Below are positions 8,847 through 18,570 of a stretch of 64,000 nucleotides of DNA, piece after piece. A program made the translations under genes and the position numbers. Numbering within the stretch: the first letter of the stretch is position 1; the number at the start of each line of letters is the position of its first letter. The notes under the pieces were generated by a model. It was not told the origin of the DNA and did not search any database. It saw only the letters and a list, made by a program, of their open reading frames with translations. The stretch is taken from NCBI GenBank assembly GCA_963524205.1, contig CAURED010000006.1:113459-177458 (forward strand), in the 5' to 3' direction. This DNA comes from Aminipila sp963524205. Lineage in GTDB: Bacteria > Bacillota > Clostridia > Peptostreptococcales > Anaerovoracaceae.

Positions 8847-9095
8847 GTGACAAGTACAGAAGATATTAAGAACAAAGAGGTTATTAACATCTTTGATGGT
8901 AGAAGCATGGGATATGTAAGCGATATAGAGGTAAACCTTGAAGCGGGAACTATAGAAGGCATTATTATACCTTCACCTAAGAATTTTTTCAATATATTTG
9001 GAAGAAGTGAAGAGGATTATGTGATTAAATGGGAAAATATTAAAACGATAGGTGATGATGTGATCTTAGTTAATCTTGAAACTATGATTGAATAA
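8847..9095 (+). CDS. YlmC/YmxH-family PRC-barrel protein
   Basis: Small (82 aa) PRC-barrel-like protein of the YlmC/YmxH family, common in spore formers; its molecular role is not known. The GTG start follows AGAGGGGGA at good spacing. The characteristic beginning is KEVINIFDGRSMGYVSDIEV, followed by the strand-rich segment GTIEGIIIP and a closing IKTIGDDVILV. It lies alone between the symporter and nrdR with its own ribosome binding site. Confidence 0.8.
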   Translation: MTSTEDIKNKEVINIFDGRSMGYVSDIEVNLEAGTIEGIIIPSPKNFFNIFGRSEEDYVIKWENIKTIGDDVILVNLETMIE

Positions 9096-9234
9096 AATAG
9101 TATGAAATTACAGTAAAATGCAATAATTCCTTTTCAAAATACACAAGATATAGTAAAATATACAATATGGCTATGTTGATTTAGGTTGCAAGAAAAATAG
9201 TACGTATAAGTTTTTATATGATGGGGGTGACATT

Positions 9235-9726
9235 ATGAGATGTCCGTTTTGCGAAAATCCAGATACAAAAGTAATCGACTCAAGACCTACTGAAGAGGGA
9301 CATGCTATTAGAAGAAGAAGAGAATGTGATAATTGTAATAAGAGATTTACTACTTATGAAAAGGTTGAAGAAATGCTTCTTATGGTTGTTAAGAAAGATG
9401 GAAGAAGAGAAGTCTTTGACAGGAGCAAAATTTTAAATGGAATTATTAAGGCATGCGAAAAGCGGCCTGTCCCAATGCTTGAAATTGAAAAAGTAGTAAA
9501 TGAGATTGAACGAGGCCTAAACAACTTAATGGAGAAAGAAGTTCAGAGTGAGTTTATAGGTGAGCTTATAATGGAACAATTAAAAAAATTGGACGAAGTT
9601 GCTTATGTTAGGTTTGCATCTGTATACAGACAATTTACAGACGTAAATACATTTGTTTCAGAAATAGAAAAATTGCTAGATAACGGGAAGAGGCTAAATA
9701 AGACCGATGAAAAATATATTAAATAA
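9235..9726 (+). CDS. nrdR: Transcriptional repressor NrdR
   Basis: Repressor of ribonucleotide reductase genes, which senses ATP/dATP. The N-terminal zinc ribbon is MRCPFC near residue 1 and CDNCNKRF near residue 31, and an ATP-cone domain follows from about residue 50 (VVKKDGRREVFDRSKI). The 163 aa are slightly longer than the usual 150. The stop overlaps the start of cmk by 20 bases, so the two are probably translationally coupled. A GGGGGTG ribosome binding site precedes the ATG. Confidence 0.95.
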   Translation: MRCPFCENPDTKVIDSRPTEEGHAIRRRRECDNCNKRFTTYEKVEEMLLMVVKKDGRREVFDRSKILNGIIKACEKRPVPMLEIEKVVNEIERGLNNLMEKEVQSEFIGELIMEQLKKLDEVAYVRFASVYRQFTDVNTFVSEIEKLLDNGKRLNKTDEKYIK

Positions 9727-10381
9727 TGAAAAATTTAGGATTGCAATTGATGGACCTAGTGGAGCTGGAAAAAGTACTATTGCTAAAGAAGTAGCAAAAT
9801 TCTTATCTATTGATTATATAGATACAGGTGCTATGTATAGGGCTATAGGATATAAGTTAGGACAGAATGGAATTGATTTTGAAGACAAAAATGTTCTTAA
9901 TCAGATTCTAGCTGATACAGAAATTGATTTTGAAAGAGGAAATACCATTTTAGATGGGATTGTAGTGAATGATAAAATTCGTACACCTGAGGCTTCAAAA
10001 ATGGCTTCGGTCTGCTCTGCATTGCCTGAGGTGAGAGAGAAGCTTGTTGTCCTTCAAAGAAAAATGGGACAAACAAAGAGTGTTGTAATGGATGGAAGAG
10101 ATATTGGCACAAATGTTTTGACTGATGCTGAATACAAATTTTTTATGACAGCTTCTGCAGAAGAAAGAGCTGAGCGAAGATTTAAAGAACTTTTCAAAAA
10201 GGGTGAAAATGTTACTTATGATCAGGTGCTGCAGGACATAATTCAAAGAGATCATAATGATACAACAAGAAAATTAAACCCTCTTAGAAAAGCGGAAGAT
10301 GCTATCGAACTTGACACTACAGGTATGAGTATCACAGAGGTTACAGATAAAATAATTAATATAGTAAGGTGTGGAAGATAA
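9707..10381 (+). CDS. cmk: Cytidylate kinase
   Basis: Phosphorylates CMP and dCMP with ATP in pyrimidine nucleotide recycling. The 224 aa show the P-loop GPSGAGKST near residue 17, IDTGAMYRA and the MDGRDIGT segment around residue 127, as expected for the bacterial enzyme. The ATG at 9707 lies inside the end of nrdR, giving a 20-base overlap. An in-frame ATG at 9752 lies after the first beta strand and is unlikely. Confidence 0.95.
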   Translation: MKNILNNEKFRIAIDGPSGAGKSTIAKEVAKFLSIDYIDTGAMYRAIGYKLGQNGIDFEDKNVLNQILADTEIDFERGNTILDGIVVNDKIRTPEASKMASVCSALPEVREKLVVLQRKMGQTKSVVMDGRDIGTNVLTDAEYKFFMTASAEERAERRFKELFKKGENVTYDQVLQDIIQRDHNDTTRKLNPLRKAEDAIELDTTGMSITEVTDKIINIVRCGR

Positions 10382-10423
10382 TTTCACACCTTAAATATAT
10401 ACTTAAAATGGAGGTAAGAAAAA

Positions 10424-11665
10424 GTGGCAATTGTTAGAGCATTTAAAGCAATAAGACCAGATAAGAAATATTCAGATAAGGTGGTTTCATTACCATATGA
10501 TGTTATGAACAGAGAAGAAGCAGCAAGCATGGCTGATGGTAATCCGTATAGTTTCTTGCATATTTGCAGATCAGAGATTGATATGCCTGAACAGGAAAAT
10601 CCTTATGAAACCTGCGTATATGAAAGGGCTAAAGCAAATATTGCACAGAACTTAGAGGATGGTATATTTGTTCAGGAAAGTAAACCTGTACTATATTTAT
10701 ATAAGCAGGTGATGGATGGCAGATCACAGGTGGGCATTGTAGGATGCGTCGCTGTAGATGATTATATTAATAATGTTATTAAAAAGCATGAATTTACAAG
10801 AGTAGAAAAGGAAATTGACAGAATTAATCATTTTGATATTTGTAATGCAAATACAGAACCTGTTTTCTTGACTTATAGAGATAATAAAAAAATAAGAAGC
10901 ATTGTGGAAGGATGGCTCTCAAATCATGATCCTCTTTATAATATAAAGACTGGCGATGGTATAGAACATATACTTTGGACTGTTGATGATGATAAAATTA
11001 TTCAGGCATTAACTGAAATTTTTGGAGAAATTCCATCTCTTTATATCGCAGATGGACATCACAGAAGTGCTTCTGCATGCAAAGTTGGATTAAAGAGAAG
11101 AGAAGAAAATCCAAATTACACGGGAGAAGAAGAATTTAACTTCTTTATGGCCGTTATATTTCCAGATAATGACTTAAAAATATTTGATTATAACAGAGTT
11201 ATAAAAGATTTAAATGGAAATTCTGTAGAACAATTTTTAGAAAAAATTAGAGCAGCAGGATTTGAGGTTGCAGAAAAAGGTATTGAAATTTATAAGCCTG
11301 AAGGAAAACATATTTTTGGAATGTATCTGGATGGAAAGTGGTATGAAATTACTGCTAAATCAGAAATTATACCTGACCATGTTATTGATTCTCTTGATGT
11401 TTCAATACTTCAAAATAATCTGCTTGGACCAATTCTCGGAATTGAAGACCCAAGAACAGATAAGAGAATTGACTTTGTAGGCGGTATAAGAGGGTTAAAG
11501 GAATTAGAGAGAAGGGTAAAAACAGACATGGAAGTTGCTTTTGCAGTTTATCCTGTAGATATATCTGATTTACTTGCAGTTTCTGACAATGATATGGTAA
11601 TGCCACCTAAGTCAACTTGGTTTGAACCAAAATTGGGAAGCGGATTATTTATGCATAAGTTATAA
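10424..11665 (+). CDS. DUF1015 family protein
   Basis: A 413-aa cytoplasmic protein of the DUF1015 family, widespread in anaerobes. The recognisable features are the opening AFKAIRPDKKYSDKVVSLPYD, the central YIADGHHRSASA with its HHR motif, and the C-terminal FVGG segment. Some members of related families have been linked to free-serine kinase activity, but I would not assign that here. The GTG start follows GGAGG. It is close behind cmk (42 bases), so it may share that transcript, and it ends at a strong terminator. Confidence 0.85.
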   Translation: MAIVRAFKAIRPDKKYSDKVVSLPYDVMNREEAASMADGNPYSFLHICRSEIDMPEQENPYETCVYERAKANIAQNLEDGIFVQESKPVLYLYKQVMDGRSQVGIVGCVAVDDYINNVIKKHEFTRVEKEIDRINHFDICNANTEPVFLTYRDNKKIRSIVEGWLSNHDPLYNIKTGDGIEHILWTVDDDKIIQALTEIFGEIPSLYIADGHHRSASACKVGLKRREENPNYTGEEEFNFFMAVIFPDNDLKIFDYNRVIKDLNGNSVEQFLEKIRAAGFEVAEKGIEIYKPEGKHIFGMYLDGKWYEITAKSEIIPDHVIDSLDVSILQNNLLGPILGIEDPRTDKRIDFVGGIRGLKELERRVKTDMEVAFAVYPVDISDLLAVSDNDMVMPPKSTWFEPKLGSGLFMHKL

Positions 11666-11690
11666 AATAATAAATTAAATATATCAAGAT

Positions 11691-11735
11691 AAACACTCCT
11701 TATTAGGCTGATGCTTCTAAAAGGAGTGTTTTTTT
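11691..11735 (+). terminator. Terminator after the DUF1015 gene
   Basis: AAACACTCCTT / AAGGAGTGTTT hairpin with a T run. A near copy of the stem recurs at 20143-20184. Confidence 0.85.
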
Positions 11736-11854
11736 GTACTACTGAAAGAGCAGGAAGAAGGAGATGAATAAACCGTATGCTAAATTACCATAATCTTATA
11801 TGGTGAGGGAGAATTTTTCAAATCACCTAAATATAGATATGGAGATTTATTCAT

Positions 11855-13318
11855 ATGAAAAAGAAAGTGCTTATAATTGGAGCGGGAATTGGTGGGCTTG
11901 CTACGGGAGCGCGGCTTTTAAAAAAAGGATATGATGTAAAAATTATTGAAAAGAATTCCTATTGTGGAGGAAAAACGGGTGTAATAAAAAAAGATGGATT
12001 TACTTTTGATTTAACTGCTTCTATCATAATGATGCCCCAAGAGTATAAAAATATCTTAGAAGAGTTGGGATTAAAGTTAGACTTTATTAAACTTGACCCT
12101 AATTATAGAGTGAATTATTTCGATGGAACAGCAAAAGATTTTTATACAGATTTATCTAAGACATTACAGCAGATAAGTACAATTAGCGCTAGTGATGAAA
12201 AAGCATATCTACGAATTTTGTCAGATGGTTATAAAAAGTATGAGGTGGCATACCAATATTTTTTAAGCAATAACTTTTATTCCAAAGAGGATATGATAAG
12301 TAACGCCACGATAAAAGGGCTGCTTCAAACTAATCCGATAACTTTTTCAAATCATTATATTTCAAAGTATATAAAAAATGTAAAAATACGTAATTTCTTT
12401 CTTTTTCAAACGATGTATATTGGTGTGAATCCGTTTATAAGCTCCAATATGTATACCCTTATACCAGTTATTTCTGCTGTAAAGGGGTTGTGGTATCTAA
12501 AAGGGGGCCTATATTCTTTTGTTAAAACTTTAGAACAATATATCAAAGACAATGGGGGAAGCATAGAATTAAATACAATATGCGAAAAGTATATTACTAA
12601 TGGAAATCACATTGAGGGGGTAATAACTGATCAGGGCAATAGATATGGAGATGTGATAGTATGTAATAGTGACTATACCTATTCTGTAAAGAATTTTTAT
12701 CCTGATAGCATTTTAAACCAAAAGAATAATACAGAAAACAATAGAAAATTTAAGTATTCTTGTTCGGTTTTTATGGCTTACCTTGCATTAAAGAAAAAAT
12801 ATAATTCATTAGAAGTTAATAATATATACATTGGGGCAAATTTCAAAAAAAATATTCAGGCAGCTTTCAAAGGAAACATTCCCATGGAGCCTTCCTTATA
12901 TATTTATTGCCCATCAAAAATTGATGATACCATGGCACCTGAAGGAAAAGACGCAATTAATGTTATGATTAGAGTTCCCAATACATTAGATAAGAAAATA
13001 GACTGGAATGAAACGCAGGTTAAAATAATGAGAGAGCTATTAATGAATTCCATAAAGAAGGTAAAAGGATTAGAGGATATTGATGATAACATTGAATTTG
13101 AGCAATATTTAACCCCAAAGGATTTAGAACAAAATTTTAATTGCACCTATGGGAATGCCTTTGGAATAAGTCATAATTTAAAACAAACTGCATTTTTCAG
13201 GCCTCAAATAAAATCTCATCAGTTTAATAATTTATACTTCATAGGTGATTCTGTACATCCAGGCACAGGAGTATCTTTAGTTCTATTAGGCAGTAAATTG
13301 TTGTGTGAGTATTTATAG
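11855..13318 (+). CDS. CrtI/CrtN-like phytoene desaturase family oxidoreductase
   Basis: FAD-dependent oxidoreductase of the carotenoid desaturase/isomerase family, 487 aa. The N-terminal FAD-binding motif is GAGIGGLATGARL followed by the acidic strand end IIEKN and the CGGKTG segment. The C-terminal family signature is GDSVHPGTGVSLVLLG. The ATG at 11855 is the first Met before the FAD motif. No phytoene or squalene synthase gene neighbours it, so carotenoid synthesis is not implied; such orphan members may act on other polyenes or unknown substrates. Codon use is AT-rich like its neighbours. Confidence 0.82.
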   Translation: MKKKVLIIGAGIGGLATGARLLKKGYDVKIIEKNSYCGGKTGVIKKDGFTFDLTASIIMMPQEYKNILEELGLKLDFIKLDPNYRVNYFDGTAKDFYTDLSKTLQQISTISASDEKAYLRILSDGYKKYEVAYQYFLSNNFYSKEDMISNATIKGLLQTNPITFSNHYISKYIKNVKIRNFFLFQTMYIGVNPFISSNMYTLIPVISAVKGLWYLKGGLYSFVKTLEQYIKDNGGSIELNTICEKYITNGNHIEGVITDQGNRYGDVIVCNSDYTYSVKNFYPDSILNQKNNTENNRKFKYSCSVFMAYLALKKKYNSLEVNNIYIGANFKKNIQAAFKGNIPMEPSLYIYCPSKIDDTMAPEGKDAINVMIRVPNTLDKKIDWNETQVKIMRELLMNSIKKVKGLEDIDDNIEFEQYLTPKDLEQNFNCTYGNAFGISHNLKQTAFFRPQIKSHQFNNLYFIGDSVHPGTGVSLVLLGSKLLCEYL

Positions 13319-13325
13319 AAAATAG

Positions 13326-13361
13326 AAAAGTCTCTCCTAAAGTTGTAGTGAGAGACTTTTT
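13326..13361 (+). terminator. Bidirectional terminator between desaturase and rocB
   Basis: AAAAGTCTCTC / GAGAGACTTTTT hairpin between convergent genes, with T or A runs on both sides. Confidence 0.85.
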
Positions 13362-13374
13362 CACATTAGTCGAT

Positions 13375-15012
13375 TTAAAGTAATTCTTTAACTATAAAAT
13401 CAATGAGCTTTGGAATATTTTCATAAAGATCTTTTTTATAGACTCTTTCGGTATATTTGTGTAAATCTTTGCCCCAAGGACCAACATTTAATACCGGCAT
13501 AGATTGTTCTTTTATGATATCTAAAGGGATATAATACATGTCACCCCAGAAAAGCATATTATGACTAACATAATCAATATTTTCTTTATCTGCTGTAAAC
13601 ATACCATAGCTTAAATCTGATATACCTGTAAAGTAGTTTTGTGTGTAAACACCATTACCTATTTCATTTCTGGCATATTCATCTAACTGAAGTATTAGTT
13701 CATTTATTTCAGCTGATGCATCAAGCATTGAATTATTAGTGCTAGGATAGTAAGGAGGAGCTAATGCAATTACGACTATCGGAGATAAATCACTATAATA
13801 TTCCAGTGTCTTTTCCATTAATCGATATGAACCATCAACTCTTGACATTTCATTATTATTGATTTTTTCTTCTATTCCCCTTTGGAATTCTGCAATTTCA
13901 AGTTTAAAGGCCTCTCCTTTTTCTGCTACAATTTCATTGAAAATTTCGCCATAGTATTTTACATTGGGCTTCCAATCCATTTTAACATGATTCATATCAG
14001 TCATACTTCTATATACCTCATAGCTTGATTCCATATCAGAAATTACTTCTTTAAAGGCTTCTTCGCTAATGATTTTTAGTTGATCCAAAATTTCTTTAGG
14101 GGATTTGGCAAGTGATAAAATGGACATATAACCACCAGCTAAAAGAGGTAATGATACATCATATATTTCTTTTCTATCTTTAAAATATAGCCAAGCTGGA
14201 GGAGGTGTAATGGTATTTCCTGCTTTTTCAATAAAGTTTGGATTTAATTCAGTTTTTCTTACGATAGCAGATAATAGATTTATAGGGTTAAATCCCTTGT
14301 AAATTTGTCCCACATGGGCGAGTTTGCCTCGGACTAGAAAAATAGGCATAATTTTGCCTACTGAACCATCATATATGGTTACATTATTTTCATCAATTCT
14401 GTCATGGGGCTCAACATTTAAAAGTAACTTATATTCCAGACTATATTTTAGTCTTATATTCTTTAATAAATTAGCGGCTGACCGCATGCCTGCAGATAAG
14501 TTTTCTTCATCAGGAACTCCAATTAATAGGATATTTCCATTAAAGGTTTCCATCTTTGTATATTCTTCAAAAAGTGAAAGATGAATGCATCCGCCCCCCT
14601 TCATATCTGAGACACCTCTGCCAAATAACCATTCGCCTGAATTCAAATCCTTTTTTACCGTTTCATCCAATTCAATTTCCCCATCAAGGAATAATTTTTC
14701 TAAATTACTTGGATCATAAGCGTATTTCTTGTATTTTCCATAATCATCAATATCCACAGTGTCGGTATGATGGATCATAACTATAGTTTTACTTCCAGTT
14801 CCCTTTAGTAAGGCCCAAGGTATTTTTCTCTGTAAGCAGTCATTTTCAATATCATGAAATCCAAAATACTCTGGGTTTTCTTTTAAATATGGTACAGAAT
14901 TGAACCATTTTTTAAAAAAAACTTCATTATTTCTTTCGAGTTCTGTTCCAGTATGAGTTATTGCACTTAGATAATCCTGTAAATTATTCTTAATTTTTTC
15001 AGAAAGTTCCAT
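13375..15012 (-). CDS. rocB: RocB-like M20 family peptidase
   Basis: Zinc-dependent M20 metallopeptidase of the RocB group, associated with arginine/amino acid use; the exact substrate is not established. The 545 aa contain the metal-binding and catalytic segments IHHTDTVDI, FGRGVSDMKGGG and DEENLSAG in the order expected for M20. The ATG is preceded by GGAGAT. Upstream lie a -24/-12 promoter and a palindrome, and the next gene is a sigma-54 activator, so expression is probably inducible by an amino acid-related signal. Confidence 0.88.
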   Translation of the reverse strand: MELSEKIKNNLQDYLSAITHTGTELERNNEVFFKKWFNSVPYLKENPEYFGFHDIENDCLQRKIPWALLKGTGSKTIVMIHHTDTVDIDDYGKYKKYAYDPSNLEKLFLDGEIELDETVKKDLNSGEWLFGRGVSDMKGGGCIHLSLFEEYTKMETFNGNILLIGVPDEENLSAGMRSAANLLKNIRLKYSLEYKLLLNVEPHDRIDENNVTIYDGSVGKIMPIFLVRGKLAHVGQIYKGFNPINLLSAIVRKTELNPNFIEKAGNTITPPPAWLYFKDRKEIYDVSLPLLAGGYMSILSLAKSPKEILDQLKIISEEAFKEVISDMESSYEVYRSMTDMNHVKMDWKPNVKYYGEIFNEIVAEKGEAFKLEIAEFQRGIEEKINNNEMSRVDGSYRLMEKTLEYYSDLSPIVVIALAPPYYPSTNNSMLDASAEINELILQLDEYARNEIGNGVYTQNYFTGISDLSYGMFTADKENIDYVSHNMLFWGDMYYIPLDIIKEQSMPVLNVGPWGKDLHKYTERVYKKDLYENIPKLIDFIVKELL

Positions 15013-15071
15013 TATTTAATCTCCTATTAAGTATATAAATTTATAAGCATTATTCTTATTGCTTTAATATA

Positions 15072-15088
15072 ATGCAAATAGTATGCCA
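15072..15088 (-). promoter_or_regulatory. Sigma-54 (-24/-12) promoter of rocB
   Basis: On the minus strand TGGCAT-ACTAT-TTGCA fits the consensus TGGCAC-N5-TTGCW with one mismatch; the GG and GC elements are exactly 12 bases apart. The start site would be near 15062, about 50 bases before rocB. The neighbouring sigma-54 activator gene supports it. Confidence 0.85.
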
Positions 15089-15101
15089 GATAATAATCCC
15101 T

Positions 15102-15126
15102 GTAAATAGTATAAACTAGTATTTAC
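15102..15126. promoter_or_regulatory. Palindromic activator site upstream of the -24/-12 promoter
   Basis: GTAAATAGTA, a five-base centre and TAGTATTTAC form a near-perfect inverted repeat just upstream of the promoter. It is a good candidate binding site for the adjacent Fis-type activator, though unusually close to the promoter for an enhancer. Confidence 0.55.
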
Positions 15127-15197
15127 TCTGCTGATTTTTAAAAATATTATTAAAAATTTTTTTAAAATATAAAAACTTTTTTAAAAAATAAATTTTT

Positions 15198-16547
15198 TTA
15201 ACGCATTTTATATTTTGAGAGTTTATAATTTAATCTCTGAGGGGTAATTGATAATTTATAAGCAGCTGCTGTCAGGCTGTTAGTATTTTTGATTGCGTTC
15301 TGAATTAGCTTTTTTTCATAGTTTTCAACAGCACTTTGTAAATTGATAGCGCCCGAATAAATATCTTCTGATTCATCATTAGTTGCTGCACTTTTATATT
15401 CAATCAGTTTTATAAGCTCCGGAACATCTTTTAATAGTATTTCTTCTCCTTCTGCTTGATTGAATGCACTTTCTATTATATTTTTTAATTCTCTTACATT
15501 ACCAGGCCAATTCCAATTGTCGAAAATACTCTTTACCATCTCACTTAAATCTTTAATATTTCTGTTCATTTGTTTATTATACTTTTGTATAAAATAGTCG
15601 GCAAGTAGCAGGATGTCTTCTTTTCGTTGGCTTAGGGGAGGTATAGATATTTTAACAATACTGAGTCGATAGTAGAGATCTTCTCTGAAACGCTTAGAAA
15701 TAAGTAAGTCTTCAAGCTTTTCATTCGTAGCACATATAATACGCACGTCAAACGAAATGTCTTTCTGACCTCCAATATGACGCACTTTTTTATCTTCAAG
15801 AACCTTCAATAGCTTAACCTGCATAGAAATGTCCATTGAATTAATTTCATCTAAAAACAATGTACCACCATCTGCCATTTCAAACAATCCTTTTTGGGTT
15901 AGTGCTCCTGTATAACTTCCTTTTTCTGTACCAAAAAAAATACTTTCAAAAAGATTGCTTGGAATGGCAGCACAATTCTGTGAAACAAATGGCTTGCTGT
16001 TACGCTTGCTGGTTGTATGTATTGATTGGGCTATTAATTCTTTTCCTGTTCCTGTTTCACCATAAATAAGGACGGTAGAATTATAATCAGCAATCATTTT
16101 TATTTGATCTTTCAGTAATAGCATCTGGTTATTTCTAGTTATAATGTCATCAAGCTGGTAAAGTTGATGTATATCAACGGATGTTGCTTTATTACTATTT
16201 ATTTTTAAGAATCTTGAATAATCAACAATGCCAATCAGTTCACCTTTTTCAAAAATTGGCATAGAAGTACTAATTAAAGCAATTTGTTGATTCTCATTAT
16301 TTGTTAAAATTTGCTTTTCATTAATAATGGGATTTCCGGTCTTTAATGTTCTCATTATTGTACTGGTTTGTTCATTTAAACTTGGATATGCATCCAAAAT
16401 ATGCTTTCCAACAAGAATTGAAGGAAGGTGTGTATAGTGTTGACATGTACAATATTCTATCATACCATCTTTATTACAAATTACAATTTCGGTATTATCC
16501 TCACACATGTCTATAATTTTTTGTATTTGGCTTAAAGTTTCAAACAT
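15198..16547 (-). CDS. Sigma-54-dependent activator, RocR-like
   Basis: Enhancer-binding protein that opens sigma-54 promoters by ATP hydrolysis. The 449 aa comprise an N-terminal PAS-like sensor (about residues 1-125), an AAA+ domain with Walker A GETGTGKE, the sigma-54 contact loop GSYTGA (usual GAFTGA), Walker B GGTLFLDEI, then WPGNVRELKN, and a C-terminal Fis-type helix-turn-helix (TAAAYKLSITPQRLNYKLSK). The Phe-to-Tyr change in the contact loop occurs in other active members. It lies directly upstream of rocB on the same strand, with the -24/-12 promoter between them, so rocB is its probable target. Confidence 0.92.
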   Translation of the reverse strand: MFETLSQIQKIIDMCEDNTEIVICNKDGMIEYCTCQHYTHLPSILVGKHILDAYPSLNEQTSTIMRTLKTGNPIINEKQILTNNENQQIALISTSMPIFEKGELIGIVDYSRFLKINSNKATSVDIHQLYQLDDIITRNNQMLLLKDQIKMIADYNSTVLIYGETGTGKELIAQSIHTTSKRNSKPFVSQNCAAIPSNLFESIFFGTEKGSYTGALTQKGLFEMADGGTLFLDEINSMDISMQVKLLKVLEDKKVRHIGGQKDISFDVRIICATNEKLEDLLISKRFREDLYYRLSIVKISIPPLSQRKEDILLLADYFIQKYNKQMNRNIKDLSEMVKSIFDNWNWPGNVRELKNIIESAFNQAEGEEILLKDVPELIKLIEYKSAATNDESEDIYSGAINLQSAVENYEKKLIQNAIKNTNSLTAAAYKLSITPQRLNYKLSKYKMR

Positions 16548-16656
16548 AAAATTTTACCCTCTAATATCGTTAATTACATTAAATGCCTATAATTTTATTG
16601 TAACTTTTATTATTTTAAATAGCAATTAAATGTAGTAAGAAAATCGCCAGATATAG

Positions 16657-16700
16657 AAAACCTCTTGGCTAATGCATAGTCACATTAACCAAGAGGTCTT
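16657..16700 (-). terminator. Terminator after the ArsB/NhaD-type transporter
   Basis: AAGACCTCTTGGTTAATG / CATTAGCCAAGAGGTTTT inverted repeat on the minus strand, about 30 bases past the transporter stop, with a short U tract. Confidence 0.75.
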
Positions 16701-16732
16701 CTTTAATACTTTTCTGTCACTTTAGTAATTGA

Positions 16733-18016
16733 TTATACCAAGTATACGAAGTAAATATAGAACGTTGAAATTATAATAGTTAAAATCATTATTGGAAATG
16801 CTAACTTAAAATAATGTCCAAAAGTAATTTTGTGTCCATGTTGCTCTGCCATACCAGTTGCAATAACATTAGCGCTTGCTCCAATGATTGTTCCATTTCC
16901 ACCTAAACATGCGCCTAGAGCTAAAGCCCACCAAAGTGGATACAAAGTCATACCAGAAAGTGCTCCCATATCTTTTATCATAGGAATCATCGTTGCAACA
17001 AAAGGAATATTGTCAACAAACGCGGAGGCAATTGCAGCTACCCATAAAATTGCAAGAGTAGTTAACACAAGATCTCCATCTGTCAAATCCAGTACACCCT
17101 CTGCAATCAATTTGATTATGCCAGTTTCTTGAATACCCCCAACCATCATAAATAGTCCGGCAAAGAAGAATATCGTTTTCCATTCAACTTCACGGAAAAT
17201 TTCTTCTATATTTTCTCCTGAAATAAATAAGAGAACAACGGCGCCAGCCAGTGCTATGGTTGCTGATTCATAATGCAGCATACCATGTAGCATAAAGCCA
17301 ATGATTGTAATTGCCAACACAACTAGTCCTTTATTAAGAAGGGCTTTGTTTTTAATGCATTCTTTTTCATTGATCGCCATAACCTTTGTTTTACATTCAG
17401 CTGTAGTGACAAGTGATCCTTTATAAATAAAAGCAAATATAATCGTTGTTAAAATTAATAAAGGCAATATTATTATACCTAAATTCTTTAGGAAATCTAC
17501 AAATGTTAATCCTACTTCACTACCAATCATTATGTTAGGTGGATCGCCAATTAGTGTTGCTGTGCCTCCAACATTTGATGCAAAAATAGAAGAAATAATA
17601 AATGGTATTGGATTTACATTTAAATCTTCTGCTATGCTAAGTGTAACTGGCAGAATTAGAAGTATAGTTGTAACATTATCAAGAAAAGCTGAAAGCACTC
17701 CCGTTATCAGTGCTAACAGGATTAATATTTTAACGGGTTCTCCCTTTGCTATCTTTACAGTTCTAACTGCAAGATATTCAAATACTCCAGTTCTTTTTAT
17801 AACCATTACGATAAGCATCATACTAACCAAGAGTCCAATTGTATTGAAATCAATATGTCCAAATGCACTTTTCTGGTTTAAAATTCTTACCAAAATCATC
17901 AGAACTGCACCTGTCAATGCAACAATTGTTCTGTCAATTTTGTCCCATATAATTAACGCATACGCACCAACAAATATAACTGCTGATAAAATTAGTTGAT
18001 TTGATACTCCCTCCAT
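16733..18016 (-). CDS. ArsB/NhaD-type ion transporter family membrane protein
   Basis: Membrane protein of the ion transporter superfamily (ArsB, P-protein, NhaD, SLC13 relatives), 427 aa with about eleven hydrophobic segments. Typical marks are SAFLDNVTTILLILPVT and IGDPPNIMIGS in the first half and SAFVDNIPFVATMIPM with GGNGTIIGASANVIA in the second, showing the inverted-repeat architecture. The start at 18016 follows AAGGAGAG; an earlier in-frame Met has no such site. The substrate (sodium/proton, arsenite or an anion) cannot be told. It may be read on toward the rocR-like gene but a terminator separates them. Confidence 0.85.
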   Translation of the reverse strand: MEGVSNQLILSAVIFVGAYALIIWDKIDRTIVALTGAVLMILVRILNQKSAFGHIDFNTIGLLVSMMLIVMVIKRTGVFEYLAVRTVKIAKGEPVKILILLALITGVLSAFLDNVTTILLILPVTLSIAEDLNVNPIPFIISSIFASNVGGTATLIGDPPNIMIGSEVGLTFVDFLKNLGIIILPLLILTTIIFAFIYKGSLVTTAECKTKVMAINEKECIKNKALLNKGLVVLAITIIGFMLHGMLHYESATIALAGAVVLLFISGENIEEIFREVEWKTIFFFAGLFMMVGGIQETGIIKLIAEGVLDLTDGDLVLTTLAILWVAAIASAFVDNIPFVATMIPMIKDMGALSGMTLYPLWWALALGACLGGNGTIIGASANVIATGMAEQHGHKITFGHYFKLAFPIMILTIIISTFYIYFVYLV

Positions 18017-18570
18017 TGTGCTCTCCTTAATTAATAGGATACAATATAAAATGTATAGCATTTATATTATATCAATTAGCCAATATTGTATAACCCATTT
18101 AGTATAAGCAACAATTAATACTAGTCCTTATTAAATTTTATTAAAAAAGAGCAAGAAACTCACATAGTGAGCTTCCCACCCCAGAAGTCTAAAATCATCT
18201 TGAAAGAAATAGTGATACTTCCCAACCGAACTCATAATATATCGCTTTTATGGCATTATATTATGTTTATCCGATTATGTCAATAAAAATTCAATAAACA
18301 CGAAAATTGTCGGTAAATTGTGAAATGTCCGTATATTCGCTCTAAATCTTTAGAGGATTATGATTTGTTTTTAAGATTAAAACAGAAGCGGAAGAGGAGC
18401 AAAGACTGATGCCCGGTTTGTATCGGATAGGTATATATTAAGTCAGTATAAGCCTATGGTAGATAAGTCTGTTCAATTATGAAAATATAAGGTATAATAA
18501 GCCATGTCCTATATGGCACAGTCTAATTAATACATGGAGTTTGGATAATATATGTTTTAGGAGTTAGTGT
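18017..18570. other. Long intergenic region between divergent genes
   Basis: This must hold the promoters of the minus-strand transporter and the plus-strand GGDEF gene. I see a small CTCAC/GTGAG hairpin at about 18160, two similar CTTCCCA segments nearby, and near 18500 a TATAAT followed by a GCCATGTCCTATATGGC hairpin that probably belong to the GGDEF transcript. No riboswitch class matched, and no coding frame is convincing. Confidence 0.5.

Noticed and set aside
18140..18260. Hairpins and repeated CTTCCCA in the transporter leader considered as a riboswitch
   Set aside because: No conserved core of a known class (c-di-GMP, TPP, SAM, ykkC) was found and the stems are short.
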